Positions 26,368-36,572 of a stretch of DNA of 64,000 bases are shown piece after piece (position 1 is the first letter of the stretch; every line of letters begins with the position of its first letter). Both the position numbers and the translations under genes were made by a program. Source of the stretch: Beijerinckiaceae bacterium. Lineage in GTDB: Bacteria > Pseudomonadota > Alphaproteobacteria > Rhizobiales > Beijerinckiaceae. A model generated the notes under the pieces. That model was given only the letters and a program-made list of their open reading frames with translations. It was not told the DNA's origin and did no database searches. The DNA is taken from assembly GCA_024304885.1 (NCBI GenBank), contig JALJOM010000004.1, positions 86,735-150,734 of the forward strand, read 5' to 3'.

Positions 26368-26889
26368 CTACTTGAACCAATCGGCCACTTCGCATCTCTC
26401 GCGCGGATATTCCGTCGGTGTCTCCCAGACGAGGATTTCCCGGACCGTCTTCTTTCCGTCGGTAAAGTCGGTGTTGTAGCGGACTTGCGAGCCGTTCCAG
26501 AGATCGACATGGCGGAATGCGAACATGATGATTCCTCTGACACCCGATAAATCACTCGCCTTGTAGCTGCCGAACTTCTTTGCGCGCCCGTAGGTTTTTT
26601 CGAGATAGACGCGAAGATCGTAGCAGCTGTAGATATACCATTTGTTGTCGCCACCCTTGATCCCACGGACCTTGGGATTTGGCCCATTCATGTAGGGATT
26701 CGCCAGATGCGCGAAGCTTTCTACGGGCCGGCCGCCATAATTCAAGGATCTGCTCAGGCGAATGCAGCAGGTTTCCCAATCATGATTCCTGATGTTGTCG
26801 GCGACGGTTCCGCCGATCAGGTCGGCTACCTCCGACTTGTCGCCGTTCGGATATTGCGGCCACATGTCGCCGAGCGGTGGCAATTGCAT
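26368..26889 (-). CDS. tae4: T6SS peptidoglycan amidase effector, Tae4 family
   Basis: The 173-aa protein follows the Tae4 outline: MWPQYPNG start, VADLIGGTVADNI, the catalytic-Cys block ETCCIRLSRSLNYGG (Cys41, second position of T-C-x-I-R-L-S), WYIYSCYDLRVYLEKTYG, then GVRGIIMFAFRHVDLWNG with catalytic His127 and a closing VWE strand. Tae4 enzymes are NlpC/P60-type DL-endopeptidases that cleave the gamma-D-Glu-mDAP bond of the target cell wall. There is no signal peptide, as expected for T6SS delivery. A gene for a secreted protein lies 25 bp upstream and is the natural immunity candidate. The T6SS structural genes are 30 kb away in this window. Confidence 0.87.
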   Translation of the reverse strand: MQLPPLGDMWPQYPNGDKSEVADLIGGTVADNIRNHDWETCCIRLSRSLNYGGRPVESFAHLANPYMNGPNPKVRGIKGGDNKWYIYSCYDLRVYLEKTYGRAKKFGSYKASDLSGVRGIIMFAFRHVDLWNGSQVRYNTDFTDGKKTVREILVWETPTEYPRERCEVADWFK

Positions 26890-26914
26890 ATCGGATCTCC
26901 ATATCTTTCGGTGG

Positions 26915-27565
26915 TTATTGACGGCGTGTAGCGGAAAACCAGATCAAGCAATCGAACGGTACGAGATCCGCCGCCGTCACACCGAGGGCAGCGAGCTGCG
27001 ACGAGAACGGTAGAGTAGCGGCAGCGGCGACCGAGACGTCCTCGACGCCCGACACGGCAAAAGCCAGGTGCTTCTCCTCGAACAGCCGTTTCCATTCCGC
27101 GAGCACGGCCGCTTCGTCGGTAGACAACAGGTCCAGCAGGTAGCGATCCATCGGCTTCGACGATTTCGGTTTCCCCCGTCTCGGATCCCATCCGTGGGAA
27201 TGTTTCGCGGCAGCGGCCAGGCGGATCGAGATCTCGGGGAACGGCTTCAGGCGTCCGAGGAACAGCTTTCGAAACGTCGGCTCGTGCTTCAGCACCTCGT
27301 CGAGAATTCTGGAGTTCAAGGCAATCTGATCGCCGAGAGGCAGACTACACTGCGCCCTATGGTGCGCGATTCCCTGGTTGACGCCATAACCCGAGACGGT
27401 CCAGCCGATCCGGCACGAACCGGAGCGGATCTCGTAGGTCGTTTCTTCCGGTCCGGAGCCGACCGGAGACGGGACGACGCGCACCTCGCCGGTGTGCGGC
27501 TGTTGCGCGAATGCCACGCATAGTGTGGCGAAATATGCCGAGGCCACGAGGAATTTCACGCGCAT
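26915..27565 (-). CDS. Secreted protein of unknown family, candidate Tae4 immunity
   Basis: A 216-aa protein with a clear Sec signal (MRVKFLVASAYFATLCVAFA, cut before QQPHTG). The first half is strand-rich with two Cys (GSCRIGWTVSGYGVNQG; RAQCSLPLGD). The second half is helical (ILDEVLKHEPTFRKLFLGRLKPF; LLDLLSTDEAAVLAEWKRLFEEKHLAF). It precedes tae4 in the same operon. Periplasmic location fits a protein that protects against a peptidoglycan amidase. It does not look like the short helical Tai4 proteins, so it would be a different immunity fold. The role is inferred from location and pairing only. Confidence 0.6.
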   Translation of the reverse strand: MRVKFLVASAYFATLCVAFAQQPHTGEVRVVPSPVGSGPEETTYEIRSGSCRIGWTVSGYGVNQGIAHHRAQCSLPLGDQIALNSRILDEVLKHEPTFRKLFLGRLKPFPEISIRLAAAAKHSHGWDPRRGKPKSSKPMDRYLLDLLSTDEAAVLAEWKRLFEEKHLAFAVSGVEDVSVAAAATLPFSSQLAALGVTAADLVPFDCLIWFSATRRQ

Positions 27566-27814
27566 TCACTGTCCCTCTCGGATCAGGACCCCCAACCGGA
27601 TCCGATACGGGACGGAAGGTGATCGATGTCATGCTGACACCGGGTACGGCAACAGGCCGTGCGCCACCACACAGGTCGATCGCGGATGCACGAAGCAGGG
27701 TCGCCGCCGCCGGCTGCTCGGCCGGTGGGGAGAACTCGACGATCGCGCGCGTGGGAGAATCGCCGCTCGGGATGGTCCTCGCGCCGCGATGATGCGGAGC
27801 TATGGCTCGTCGGT

Positions 27815-28282
27815 TCAGCCGCGGCGGTCGGCTCGGCTACCGGCGAGGAGCGGCACCGGGAGAGCCTCGCCCGCCTCGTCGAGGATCGCGAAGCCGTAGT
27901 GCCCGGCGGCGTCCTTCGTGACGGCGTAGCGCAGCCGCTCCACGATCCGGTTCGCCGCGTCGAAGGTGACGATGGTCGGGCTCAGGTCCTCGATGGCGGC
28001 TCCGTCGATATAGAGCGAGCTCGCGATGATGAGCTCGTCGCCCTTCTGGCAGGTGCGTGCGGCGGCGCCGTTCAGGATGCAGCATCGCGACCCGCGCTCG
28101 CCGAGGATCACATAGGTCGAGATCCGCGCGCCGTTGGTCTTGTTCCAGATCTCGACGAATTCGAGCGGAAGGATGCCCGCGGCCTCGCAATGCTCGGGAT
28201 CGAGCGTGATCGAGCCGTGATACTCGAGGTTCGCCTCCGTGACCCGAAGGCCATGGAGCTTTCCACCGACGACCTTGCGCAT
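27815..28282 (-). CDS. panD: Aspartate 1-decarboxylase
   Basis: The start at 28282 gives [28 protein letters not shown]. Gly23-Ser24 is the self-cleavage site that yields the catalytic pyruvoyl group. Further family blocks are [52 protein letters not shown]. The enzyme makes beta-alanine for pantothenate and coenzyme A. At 155 aa it is about 30 residues longer than the E. coli protein, with an extra C-terminal segment ([20 protein letters not shown]...). It starts 94 bp after the carboxylase alpha gene and may be co-transcribed, loosely linking CoA supply to leucine breakdown. Confidence 0.9.
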   Translation of the reverse strand: MRKVVGGKLHGLRVTEANLEYHGSITLDPEHCEAAGILPLEFVEIWNKTNGARISTYVILGERGSRCCILNGAAARTCQKGDELIIASSLYIDGAAIEDLSPTIVTFDAANRIVERLRYAVTKDAAGHYGFAILDEAGEALPVPLLAGSRADRRG

Positions 28283-28376
28283 TGCACCTCGGGGTGATTT
28301 CGAGACCCTTACCGCCTCGTTCGAGCCGATCGGGCTCGGGCGCGTTGATCCCGGACAAGTCCTCGCGAAAATAGGT

Positions 28377-30398
28377 TCACGCACCGTCCGGGTCAAAAGT
28401 GACGAGGAGCGCACCCTCGGCGACCTGGTCGCCGAGCGAGAACGTGAACTCCCGCACGATCCCGGCCGAGGGCGCCCTCAGCATATGCTCCATCTTCATC
28501 GCCTCGAGGACGAGGACCGGCGTATTCGCCGCGACCTCGGCGCCCGGCGCGACGAGGAAAGCCGCGATGCGCCCGGGCATCGGCGCCGTGAGCCGCCCAG
28601 TCTGTCCACCGCCGTGCGGCCCGCGGGCCTCGAGGCTCTGCACGAGGAAGCGATGCTGCTCGCCCTCTCGCGTGGCGAGCCGAATTTCCGGCCCGGATCG
28701 CATCCAGAGAGCTTCGACCCGGTGCCCGTCGAGATCGACCCGGAGCGTGCCGTCTGCGGCGAGCGCGCCGGAGCTGCGGAAATATTGGGTTCCGTCGGCA
28801 AGCGCAAGGCTCCACGCGCCCGGCGTATGGACGACGCGGATCGCTTCGGCATGGGCCTCCTGCGCCGTGGCGTCTCGGACGTGGATCGTCTCCTCGGCCG
28901 CCTCGTTCAGGCGCCATGCGTCGCGGGCGTTCCAAGGATCGAGCATGGCCGAACTCCGCGCTTCCGCGTCGCGCTCGCAGAGGAGGCCGAGGACGGCCAG
29001 GGCCAAGACCTCAGCCGCTGCCGGCTTCGCCTCGGCGACGAGGGCCGCGGAATGCCTCTCGATGAACGAGGTGTCGAGCCTGGCCTCCAAAAATGCCGCA
29101 TGGGCGAGGACCCTGCGCAGGAAGCCGAGATTCGTTTCGACTCCGAGAATTCGGGTCTCGCCGAGCGCGTGGCCGAGGCGCCGCAGTGCCGAGGGCCGGT
29201 CCTCGCCATGGGCGATTACCTTCGCGACCAGCGGATCGTAATGGATCGAGATTTCGTCCCCCGCGCCGACCCCGGAATCGACGCGGACATCCGGGCTCGC
29301 CGGCGGAAAGGCGACGCGCTCGAGACTCCCCGTCCGAGGCAGGAAATCTCGTGCGGGATCCTCGGCATAGATCCGCGCCTCGATCGCGTGGCCCGCGGCC
29401 GTGATCTCGTCCTGCGCGAGCGGCAGCCTTGCGCCTTCGGCCACACGGATCTGCCAGGCGACGAGGTCGAGCCCGGTGATCATTTCCGTCACCGGGTGCT
29501 CGACCTGGAGGCGGGTGTTCATCTCGAGAAAATAGAAGGCGCCGTCCGCAGGCGTGACGAGGAACTCTATCGTTCCGGCGCCGATATAGGCGACGCTGCG
29601 CGCCGCGGCGATCGCTGCCGCCCGCATCGCCTTGCGGAGCTCGTCCGAGAGGCCGGGAGCCGGCGCCTCCTCGAGGATCTTCTGGTGACGGCGCTGGATC
29701 GAGCAATCGCGGTCGAAAAGATGGACGATGGTGCCGTGACCATCGCCAAAGACCTGGACCTCCACATGGCGCGGCGCGGCGAGATATTTCTCGAGCATCA
29801 CGCGATCGTCGCCGAACGAGGCCGCGGCCTCGCGCTTGGCGCTGTCGAGCGCCGTAGAAAAATCCTCCGTGCTCGCGGCGATCTTCATACCTTTGCCGCC
29901 GCCGCCGGCAGAGGGCTTGACCAGGACCGGATAGCCGATCCGCGAGGCCTCCTCGGCAAGCCGACCCGCGCGCTGGTCGTCGCCGAAATAACCCGGCACG
30001 ATCGGGACGCCGGCCTCGGCCATCAGCGCCTTCGCGCGGGCCTTGTCGCCCATGGCGCGGATCGACGCCGGCGACGGTCCGACGAAGACGAGGCCGGCCC
30101 CTGCGCAGGCCTCGGCAAAATCGGCATTCTCGGCGAGAAATCCATAGCCTGGGTGCACGGCGTCGGCCTTCGCGTACTTGGCCGCGGCGATGATCTTCGC
30201 GCCGTCGAGATAGCTTTTCCCTGCCGGCGCCGGGCCGACGAGGATCGCCTCGTCGGCGGCCGCGACATGCCTCGCGTGACGGTCCGCCTCGGAATAGACG
30301 GCGACCGTCGCGATCCCGAGGCGCCGCGCGGTCCCGATGATCCGGCAGGCGATCTCGCCGCGGTTGGCGATGAGGATCTTTCGAACGAGCGTCGGCAT
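28377..30398 (-). CDS. liuD: Methylcrotonyl-CoA carboxylase, biotin-carrying alpha subunit
   Basis: The start [20 protein letters not shown] at 30398 matches biotin carboxylases. The 673-aa protein contains the carboxylase ATP-grasp domain ([67 protein letters not shown]), a linker domain, and a C-terminal biotinyl domain with the biotin site [11 protein letters not shown]. It charges biotin with CO2 for the beta subunit. The operon with the beta subunit and isovaleryl-CoA dehydrogenase identifies the substrate as 3-methylcrotonyl-CoA rather than propionyl- or acetyl-CoA. Confidence 0.93.
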   Translation of the reverse strand: MPTLVRKILIANRGEIACRIIGTARRLGIATVAVYSEADRHARHVAAADEAILVGPAPAGKSYLDGAKIIAAAKYAKADAVHPGYGFLAENADFAEACAGAGLVFVGPSPASIRAMGDKARAKALMAEAGVPIVPGYFGDDQRAGRLAEEASRIGYPVLVKPSAGGGGKGMKIAASTEDFSTALDSAKREAAASFGDDRVMLEKYLAAPRHVEVQVFGDGHGTIVHLFDRDCSIQRRHQKILEEAPAPGLSDELRKAMRAAAIAAARSVAYIGAGTIEFLVTPADGAFYFLEMNTRLQVEHPVTEMITGLDLVAWQIRVAEGARLPLAQDEITAAGHAIEARIYAEDPARDFLPRTGSLERVAFPPASPDVRVDSGVGAGDEISIHYDPLVAKVIAHGEDRPSALRRLGHALGETRILGVETNLGFLRRVLAHAAFLEARLDTSFIERHSAALVAEAKPAAAEVLALAVLGLLCERDAEARSSAMLDPWNARDAWRLNEAAEETIHVRDATAQEAHAEAIRVVHTPGAWSLALADGTQYFRSSGALAADGTLRVDLDGHRVEALWMRSGPEIRLATREGEQHRFLVQSLEARGPHGGGQTGRLTAPMPGRIAAFLVAPGAEVAANTPVLVLEAMKMEHMLRAPSAGIVREFTFSLGDQVAEGALLVTFDPDGA

Positions 30399-30405
30399 CG
30401 GGCGT

Positions 30406-32013
30406 CTACATCCGGAACACGCCGAAGGTTGTGTCGCCGATCGGGGCGTTGAGGGCGGCGGAGATCGACAGCCCGAGCACCCGACGGGTGTCGGCAGGAT
30501 CGATGATGCCGTCGTCCCACAGCCGTGCGCTCGCGTAGTAGGGATGGGCCTCGCGCTCGAACTTCGCCTGGATCGGCGCCTTGAAGGCCTCCTCGTCCTC
30601 GGCCGACCAGCGCTCGCCCGCCGCCTCGAGATTGTCGCGGCGGACCCGGGCCAGGACATTCGCCGCCTGCTCGCCCCCCATCACGGATATCCGTGCATTG
30701 GGCCACATCCACAAGAAGCGCGGGCCGAAGGCGCGCCCGCACATCCCATAGTTGCCGGCGCCGAAGCTTCCGCCGATCACCACCGTGAATTTCGGTACCT
30801 CTGCGCAGGCGACGGCCGTAACGAGCTTCGCGCCGTCCTTCGCAATGCCTTCGCTCTCGTATCTCTTCCCCACCATGAAGCCCGTGATGTTCTGCAGGAA
30901 GACGAGCGGAATCTTCCGCTTGCAGCAGAGCTCGACGAAATGGGCGCCTTTCAGCGCCGATTGCGAGAAGAGGATCCCGTTGTTGGCGAGAATGCCGACC
31001 GGAAAGCCGCAAATGTGGGCGAAGCCACAGACGAGCGTGGTGCCGTAGAGCGCCTTGAACTCGTCGAGCACGCTTCCGTCCACGATGCGCGCGATGATCT
31101 CGCGCACCTCGAACGGCTTTCGCGTATCCGCGGGGATGATCCCGTAGATCTCCTCGGGCTCGTAGATCGGCGCGATCGGGTCTCGCACTACGGCGTCCAT
31201 GTGCTTCGTGCGATTGAACGTGGCGACGATCGCTCGCGCCAGGGAGAGCGCGTGGGCGTCGTCTTGCGCATAATGGTCGGTGACCCCGGATGTCCGGCAG
31301 TGAACCTCCGCGCCGCCGAGCTCCTCCGCCGTGACGACCTCGCCCGTAGCGGCCTTGACGAGCGGCGGGCCGGCGAGGAAGATCGTGCCCTGGCCGCGCA
31401 CGATGATTGCCTCGTCGCTCATTGCCGGCACATAGGCGCCGCCCGCCGTGCAGCTCCCCATCACCACCGCGATCTGTGGAATCCCTCGCGCCGACATCCG
31501 GGCCTGGTTGTAGAATATGCGCCCGAAATGGTCGCGATCGGGAAAGACCTCGTCCTGGCTCGGCAGATGAGCGCCGCCGCTGTCTACGAGATAGATGCAG
31601 GGCAGGTTGTCGGTCTCGGCGATCTCCTGAGCGCGCAAATGCTTCTTGACGGTGAGCGGGAAATAGGTGCCGCCCTTCACCGTCGCATCGTTGGCGATGA
31701 TGACGCATTCCCGGCCGGCGACCCGCCCGATGCCGGTGACGAGGCCGGCCGCCGGCACCGGCTCCGGATAGACGTCGAAAGCCGCGAGCTGCGAGAGCTC
31801 GAGGAAGGGCGCGCCCGGATCGATCAACCGGCCTATACGGACACGCGGCAGGAGCTTTCCGCGCGCCACGTGCCGCTCGCGAGCCTTGGCGCCGCCGCCT
31901 TCCTTGATGATCTCGACCTTGCGCCGCAAGTCCTCGACGAGGTCCTGCATCGTGGCCCGGTTGGCGGCGAAGTCGGCGCTGCGTGGATCGACATTGGTTT
32001 CGAGCACCGGCAT
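30406..32013 (-). CDS. liuB: Methylcrotonyl-CoA carboxylase, carboxyltransferase beta subunit
   Basis: The 535-aa protein ([22 protein letters not shown]) is a crotonase-fold carboxyltransferase. It has [85 protein letters not shown] and the C-terminal [38 protein letters not shown]. These are the hallmarks of MCC beta, not the propionyl-CoA enzyme. It lies 7 bp from the alpha gene and 5 bp from the dehydrogenase gene. With the alpha subunit it forms the leucine-pathway carboxylase complex in the cytoplasm. Confidence 0.94.
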   Translation of the reverse strand: MPVLETNVDPRSADFAANRATMQDLVEDLRRKVEIIKEGGGAKARERHVARGKLLPRVRIGRLIDPGAPFLELSQLAAFDVYPEPVPAAGLVTGIGRVAGRECVIIANDATVKGGTYFPLTVKKHLRAQEIAETDNLPCIYLVDSGGAHLPSQDEVFPDRDHFGRIFYNQARMSARGIPQIAVVMGSCTAGGAYVPAMSDEAIIVRGQGTIFLAGPPLVKAATGEVVTAEELGGAEVHCRTSGVTDHYAQDDAHALSLARAIVATFNRTKHMDAVVRDPIAPIYEPEEIYGIIPADTRKPFEVREIIARIVDGSVLDEFKALYGTTLVCGFAHICGFPVGILANNGILFSQSALKGAHFVELCCKRKIPLVFLQNITGFMVGKRYESEGIAKDGAKLVTAVACAEVPKFTVVIGGSFGAGNYGMCGRAFGPRFLWMWPNARISVMGGEQAANVLARVRRDNLEAAGERWSAEDEEAFKAPIQAKFEREAHPYYASARLWDDGIIDPADTRRVLGLSISAALNAPIGDTTFGVFRM

Positions 32014-32018
32014 GGGGA

Positions 32019-33182
32019 TCAATGCCCCTCGAAGAGCTCGCGGCCGATCAGCATGCGCCGGATCTCGCTCGTGCCCGCGCCGATCTCGTAGAGCTTGGCA
32101 TCGCGCAGGAGCCGCCCGGCCGCGTAGTCGTTGACGTAGCCGTTGCCGCCGAGCAGCTGGATCGCATCGAGCGCCGCTCCGGTCGCGGCCTCGGCAGCGA
32201 AGAGCAGCGCGCCGGCGGCGTCCTTGCGTGAGGTCTGGCCACGATCGCAGGCGCTCGCGACGGCATAGACATAGGCGCGCGCGGCGTTGAGGCGCGTATA
32301 CATGTCGGCGAGCTTGCCCTGGACGAGCTCGAACTCGCCGATCGGCTTGCCGAACTGCTTGCGGTCGCGCGTGTAGGGCAGGCATATGTCGAGGCAGGCG
32401 TGCATGATGCCGAGCGGGCCGCCGGCCAGCACGATCCGCTCGTAGTCGAGGCCGGACATCAAAACGCCGATGCCGTCGCCGGCGCGTCCGAGGATGTTCT
32501 CGTCGGGAACCTCGCAGTCGTCGAACACCAGCTCCGAGGTCGGAGATCCCCGCATGCCGAGCTTGTCGAGCTTCTGGCCCGGGCGGTAGCCCTTGAAGCC
32601 CTTCTCGACCAGGAAGGCGGTGATGCCATGCGCGCCGGCCGAGGGGTCCGTCTTCGCATAGACCACCACGATATCGGCGTAATGCCCGTTGGTGATCCAC
32701 ATCTTGGTGCCGTTCAGGATATGGCGATCGCCCTTCTTGTCGGCGCGAAGCCGCATCGACACGATGTCGGAGCCGGCCGTCGTCTCCGACATGGCGAGCG
32801 CGCCGATATGCATGCCCGAGAGCAGCTTCGGCAGGTAGCGCCGCTTCTGCGCATCCGTACCGTTGCGGCGGATTTGGTTGATGCAAAGGTTCGAATGGGC
32901 GCCGTAGGACAGTCCGACCGAGGCGGAAGCCCGGCTGATCTCCTCCATCGCGACGCAATGGGCGAGATAGCCGAGACCCGCGCCGCCGTAGTCTTCCTCA
33001 ACCGTGATCCCGTGGAGCCCGAGAAGGCCGAGGTCGGGCCAGAGATCGGCCGGAAACGCGTCCGTCCGATCGATCTCGGCCGCACGAGGCGCGATATTGT
33101 CGGCGGCGAAGGCGCGCACAAGGTCGCGCAGTGCGTCGAGGTCATGCCCGAGCGCGAAATCGAGAGTCGGAAAATGGGTCAT
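32019..33182 (-). CDS. liuA: Isovaleryl-CoA dehydrogenase
   Basis: Start [20 protein letters not shown] at 33182; a much longer in-frame extension upstream runs into the divergent dapE and is discarded. The 387-aa acyl-CoA dehydrogenase carries [16 protein letters not shown] (flavin loop), [34 protein letters not shown], the catalytic-base region [22 protein letters not shown] (Glu in D-Y-E-R, the isovaleryl-type position) and [42 protein letters not shown]. It performs step 3 of leucine catabolism, ahead of the carboxylase in the same operon. Confidence 0.92.
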   Translation of the reverse strand: MTHFPTLDFALGHDLDALRDLVRAFAADNIAPRAAEIDRTDAFPADLWPDLGLLGLHGITVEEDYGGAGLGYLAHCVAMEEISRASASVGLSYGAHSNLCINQIRRNGTDAQKRRYLPKLLSGMHIGALAMSETTAGSDIVSMRLRADKKGDRHILNGTKMWITNGHYADIVVVYAKTDPSAGAHGITAFLVEKGFKGYRPGQKLDKLGMRGSPTSELVFDDCEVPDENILGRAGDGIGVLMSGLDYERIVLAGGPLGIMHACLDICLPYTRDRKQFGKPIGEFELVQGKLADMYTRLNAARAYVYAVASACDRGQTSRKDAAGALLFAAEAATGAALDAIQLLGGNGYVNDYAAGRLLRDAKLYEIGAGTSEIRRMLIGRELFEGH

Positions 33183-33255
33183 GACGCTTGCCGGGTCCCT
33201 GCCGCGCCGATCATAAGCGAGAGCGCAGCCTCGAGAAAGGACGCTTCTTCTTATT

Positions 33256-33310
33256 TGGCGCTTCTGGCGCGCGATTGCGACGGCTTGCGCCATATGGCGC
33301 CACCTGGCGC
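33256..33310 (+). promoter_or_regulatory. Cluster of TGGCGC motifs with a perfect palindrome
   Basis: TGGCGC occurs at 33256, 33265, 33295 and 33305, and the inverse GCGCCA at 33287, giving the perfect 14-bp palindrome GCGCCATATGGCGC (33287-33300). The cluster sits in the divergent gap between the leucine operon (starting 33182) and dapE (33459). Spacing of 9-10 bp in each pair suggests a regulator binding on one helix face. No regulator gene is adjacent, so the binding protein is unknown. Confidence 0.5.
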
Positions 33311-33458
33311 GAGGCTCCATTGACGGCAGCGGAGAATGGACCGAAAGAGCCTGCAACTCAGCCTGCTGTCTCACGGCCGCGTGCGTGCGCCGAGAGATGA
33401 ACGGCGAAGCCTTATGTCGGCCCGAGCCCGGAGCTCGGGCGAGCCTTCGAGAATTCCG

Positions 33459-34619
33459 ATGCCGACCGCCGCTCTCGACCTTTGCCGTGCGCTCTTGAAA
33501 TGCCCGTCCGTGACGCCGCAGGACGGTGGCTCGCTCGGCGTGCTCGAGGCCGTGCTGAAAGAGGCCGGCTTCATCACGCATCGGGTGACCTTCTCGGCGC
33601 CCGGCACAGCCGATATCGACAATCTCTACGCGCGTGCCGGGACTGGCGCGCCGTGCCTCGTCTTCGCCGGCCATACCGACGTCGTGCCGGTGGGGGACGC
33701 GGCGCGCTGGCGCTTCGACCCGTTCTCGGGCGAGCTCGCCGACGGCGCGGTCTGGGGGCGGGGCGCCGCCGACATGAAAGGCGCGATCGCGGCCTTTGCC
33801 GCGGCCGCGATCGATTACGTGGCTCGCCACGGAATGAAGAGGGGCTCGATCGGCTTCCTGATCACCGGCGACGAGGAAGGCCCCTCGATCAACGGCACGG
33901 AGAAGCTGATCCGCTGGGCCTACGAGCGTGGCGAGCGCTTCGACCATTGCATCGTCGGCGAGCCGACGAACCCCGAGACGCTCGGCGACATGATCAAGAT
34001 CGGGAGGCGCGGCTCGCTCAACGGCACGCTCGTCGTGCACGGCCGCCAGGGCCATGCCGCCTATCCCGAGCGCGCCGACAATCCGATCCGGCATCTCCTG
34101 CGACTGTGCACGGCGCTCGTCGCAAAGCCGCTCGACGCCGGCACGGCGCATTTCTCGGCATCGAACCTCGAGATCGTCTCGATCGATGTGGGCAATCCCG
34201 CCTTCAACGTCATCCCGGCGGAAGCGCGCGCGCGATTCAACATCCGCTTCAACGATCTCTGGACGCCCGAGAGGCTCGAGGCCGAGCTGCGCGGCAGGCT
34301 CGAGGCGGTGGCGGCCGGTGCGCGCTATACGGCGACTTTCGAGCCCTGCAACGCGCTCGCATTCGTGACGGAGCCCGACGCCTTCACCGATCTCGTCGCG
34401 AACGTCATCGAGGAGACGACAGGGCGGCGCCCGATCCTCTCGACGACCGGCGGCACGTCGGATGCGCGATTCATCCGGGCGTTCTGCCCGGTCCTCGAAT
34501 TCGGCCTCGTCGGCGCGACCATGCATATGGTCGACGAGCATGTGGCTGTGGCGGACATCGACCTCCTCCGCGAGACCTACGCGAGGATTCTGGAGGCCTA
34601 TTTTTCGGGTGCCGCGTGA
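33459..34619 (+). CDS. dapE: Succinyl-diaminopimelate desuccinylase
   Basis: The start [24 protein letters not shown] at 33459 is the typical DapE N-terminus. The 386-aa M20 metallopeptidase shows [12 protein letters not shown] (His ligand), [14 protein letters not shown] (bridging Asp), [13 protein letters not shown] (Glu-Glu), [23 protein letters not shown], a dimerisation domain with [13 protein letters not shown], and the closing [12 protein letters not shown] ... HMVDEHV (last His ligand). It hydrolyses N-succinyl-LL-diaminopimelate in the lysine and cell-wall mDAP pathway. It stands alone on the plus strand. Confidence 0.95.
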   Translation: MPTAALDLCRALLKCPSVTPQDGGSLGVLEAVLKEAGFITHRVTFSAPGTADIDNLYARAGTGAPCLVFAGHTDVVPVGDAARWRFDPFSGELADGAVWGRGAADMKGAIAAFAAAAIDYVARHGMKRGSIGFLITGDEEGPSINGTEKLIRWAYERGERFDHCIVGEPTNPETLGDMIKIGRRGSLNGTLVVHGRQGHAAYPERADNPIRHLLRLCTALVAKPLDAGTAHFSASNLEIVSIDVGNPAFNVIPAEARARFNIRFNDLWTPERLEAELRGRLEAVAAGARYTATFEPCNALAFVTEPDAFTDLVANVIEETTGRRPILSTTGGTSDARFIRAFCPVLEFGLVGATMHMVDEHVAVADIDLLRETYARILEAYFSGAA

Positions 34620-34806
34620 GGAGTACCCTCGCTCCGCTCCGATCGTTCGGCGATCTCGGCCTTCGCGCAGGCGAGGCAGGGGAGCATGTGGGTATCGTCG
34701 TTGTCGAGTTCAGATCCGCGGTCGGCGGCATTTCGACGCCGTTACGCTTCGCGTCGGGGATCTCTCGGGCCGAGTTTCCACGATCCGAGAGATTCTCGCA
34801 GCACGT

Positions 34807-35043
34807 TTACTTCGAGTCGCACTGCTTCGTACAAACTCTGTAGTCGACCCCGCACATTTCCGGGGTCCCCATCTGGGAGAGGCAGCTCGAGCGGTCCTTC
34901 TGGCAGGCTTCAGTGCAAGCCGCGGGATCCTTGGACGAGCTTTGCGCATAGGCGCTGCTCTGCGCGTAGGCGGCGCCCGAGATCAGCAGGCCTCCGGCCA
35001 ATGCGATACTCGCCAAACCTGTCGTCACACCGAATCGAATCAT
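34807..35043 (-). CDS. Small secreted Cys-rich protein
   Basis: A 78-aa protein with a Sec signal (MIRFGVTTGLASIALAGGLL, cut near AYAQ). The mature part holds six Cys in a C-x3-C-x6-C ... C-x6-C-x3-C arrangement (ACTEACQKDRSSCL, MCGVDYRVCTKQCDSK), resembling a paired helical CxxxC hairpin fold held by disulfides. Function is unknown; no neighbour is clearly linked. Confidence 0.68.
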   Translation of the reverse strand: MIRFGVTTGLASIALAGGLLISGAAYAQSSAYAQSSSKDPAACTEACQKDRSSCLSQMGTPEMCGVDYRVCTKQCDSK

Positions 35044-35089
35044 GGCGCATTCTCCATAGGTTGCGGTTTTACTGAACTGTAGCGTGGGG

Positions 35090-36013
35090 CTATGCGCAGC
35101 GCAGAAGCTGCGGCTCGATCGCGCCGACGCCGATGGCTTCGAGGTAGCCTTCGAGCTCGTGCCGTTGGGCTTCCGGGAGCGGCAGGAGCGGCAGCCGCGG
35201 ATCGCCGACGTCTAGGCCGCGCAGGCGGAGCCCCGCCTTCACGGTCGTAGGCAGTCCGCCGACCACGATGAAACGGAGCAGCGGCAGCAATCGGTAGAAG
35301 AGCTCGCGGGCCTCGCCGAGACGGCCCTTGCGCATATGCTCGAACAGGATCCGGGGTCGATCGTCGAGGAGATTTGGGGCGGCCGTGCACCAGCCCGAGG
35401 CTCCGGCGGCGAGCGCCTCGAGCGCGAGATGATTGGCGCCGTTGTAGAACGGGATTTCACCGTTCGACAAGGTCCGGATCGCATGCATCCGGTTGAGATC
35501 GCCGCTGCTCTCCTTGACGAATTTCACTGTGTCGAGCTCGCGGACGAGCTTGACGAGAAGCGAGGGCGGCATGTCGACACCACTCGTCGCGGGATTGTTG
35601 TAGGCCATGATCGGGAGGTCGGTCGCCGCCGCGACGGCAGCGAAATGGCCGTAGATCTCCGCCTCCGTGAGCTTCCAGTAGGAAACCGGAATCACCATGA
35701 GCATGTCGGCGCCGATATCCTTCGCATAGCGCGCCTTGGCTACGGCCGCGGCGGTGGTGAGCTCGCCGATCCCGAGAATGACGGGCACACGTCCTGCGAC
35801 GGTCTCTACGCCGAGCTTCGCGGCCTGGCGCCACTCGTCTCCCGTGAGATAGGCGCTTTCGCCCGCGCTGCCGAGAAAGGCGATGGCCGCCGGGTCGGTA
35901 CGCAGAAGGTTATCGGTGACCCGACGGAATGCCTTCTCGTCGATGCCGGAGCCGTTCGAAAGGAAGGGCGTAACCGGATAGGCGACGATGCCTTCGAGCG
36001 TGGTGATGGTCAT
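35090..36013 (-). CDS. Dihydrodipicolinate synthase-family (class I aldolase-type) enzyme
   Basis: The 307-aa TIM-barrel protein has GIVAYPVTPFLSNG, FLGSAGESAYLTGDEW (binding-loop G-S-x-G-E), MAYNNPATSGVDM (Tyr) and the Schiff-base Lys in VKFVKESSGDLNRM. It differs from housekeeping DapA at the end and lies in an operon with a cupin, controlled by a divergent LysR gene. It therefore more likely cleaves or condenses a keto acid in catabolism, as in sugar-acid lyases, than serves lysine synthesis. The substrate is unknown. Confidence 0.82.
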   Translation of the reverse strand: MTITTLEGIVAYPVTPFLSNGSGIDEKAFRRVTDNLLRTDPAAIAFLGSAGESAYLTGDEWRQAAKLGVETVAGRVPVILGIGELTTAAAVAKARYAKDIGADMLMVIPVSYWKLTEAEIYGHFAAVAAATDLPIMAYNNPATSGVDMPPSLLVKLVRELDTVKFVKESSGDLNRMHAIRTLSNGEIPFYNGANHLALEALAAGASGWCTAAPNLLDDRPRILFEHMRKGRLGEARELFYRLLPLLRFIVVGGLPTTVKAGLRLRGLDVGDPRLPLLPLPEAQRHELEGYLEAIGVGAIEPQLLRCA

Positions 36014-36022
36014 AGGCCTGCC

Positions 36023-36475
36023 TTATCTTGCTTCCTCGCGGATCGCGAGACGTCCGAGGTTTTGCAACATGGGCGCGTTCTCGCAGGCGAGGTAGCGCGC
36101 GGGCTTTTCCGGATCGGCGTTCACGTGGTGATGCCAGGCCCACACGGGAATGTAGACGGCGTCGCCGGGCCCCCACTCGATCTTGCGGTCCTCGATGACC
36201 GAGAAGCCGCGACCCTCGAGGACATAAAGGATCGTTTCATAGGTATGGCGATGCCGGTTGGAGCGTCCGCCCGGTACGAGCTCCCCGATCGTCAAGCTGA
36301 TCGCATGCGAGGGTAGGTCGACGAATTGCACGGGGTGCTTGCGCTCCGCGGAATAGGCGGCGCGGACATCGTCCTTGTCGACAGCGCGGTGAGCGAGACG
36401 GTCCGGCAGCTCGACCGGAAAGCTCGGCGGAGTCTTGTCGAAATCCGCCGAATGGAACTTTGCTTGGATGTTCAT
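36023..36475 (-). CDS. Cupin-domain protein
   Basis: A 150-aa single cupin: GELVPGGRSNRHRHTYETILYVLEGRGFSVIEDRKIEWGPGDAVYIPVWAWHHHVN. Motif 1 is G-x5-R-H-x-H-x3-E and motif 2 is P-x4-H-H, so a metal site with His/His/Glu/His is complete. It starts the operon with the aldolase-type gene 9 bp downstream. Single cupins of this type are dioxygenases, isomerases or ligand sensors. The paired aldolase favours an enzymatic step in the same unknown pathway. Confidence 0.82.
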   Translation of the reverse strand: MNIQAKFHSADFDKTPPSFPVELPDRLAHRAVDKDDVRAAYSAERKHPVQFVDLPSHAISLTIGELVPGGRSNRHRHTYETILYVLEGRGFSVIEDRKIEWGPGDAVYIPVWAWHHHVNADPEKPARYLACENAPMLQNLGRLAIREEAR

Positions 36476-36572
36476 GGGTTGCCTCTGGTGGGGTGCCCGT
36501 CACGGGCGACCATCACTGCGGGGCCGCTATAAGTCCAATATGGAATTATGATACTGACAATAAGATCAGCTA

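Noticed and set aside
28239..30452. Long plus-strand open frame (737 codons) opposite the methylcrotonyl-CoA carboxylase alpha gene
   Set aside because: Arg/Asp-rich translation with no family; it mirrors the high-GC liuD gene, whose motifs are unmistakable on the other strand.
32019..34541. 840-aa version of isovaleryl-CoA dehydrogenase using a far upstream ATG
   Set aside because: The first 450 residues are antisense to dapE; the proper start is MTHFPTLDF at 33182.
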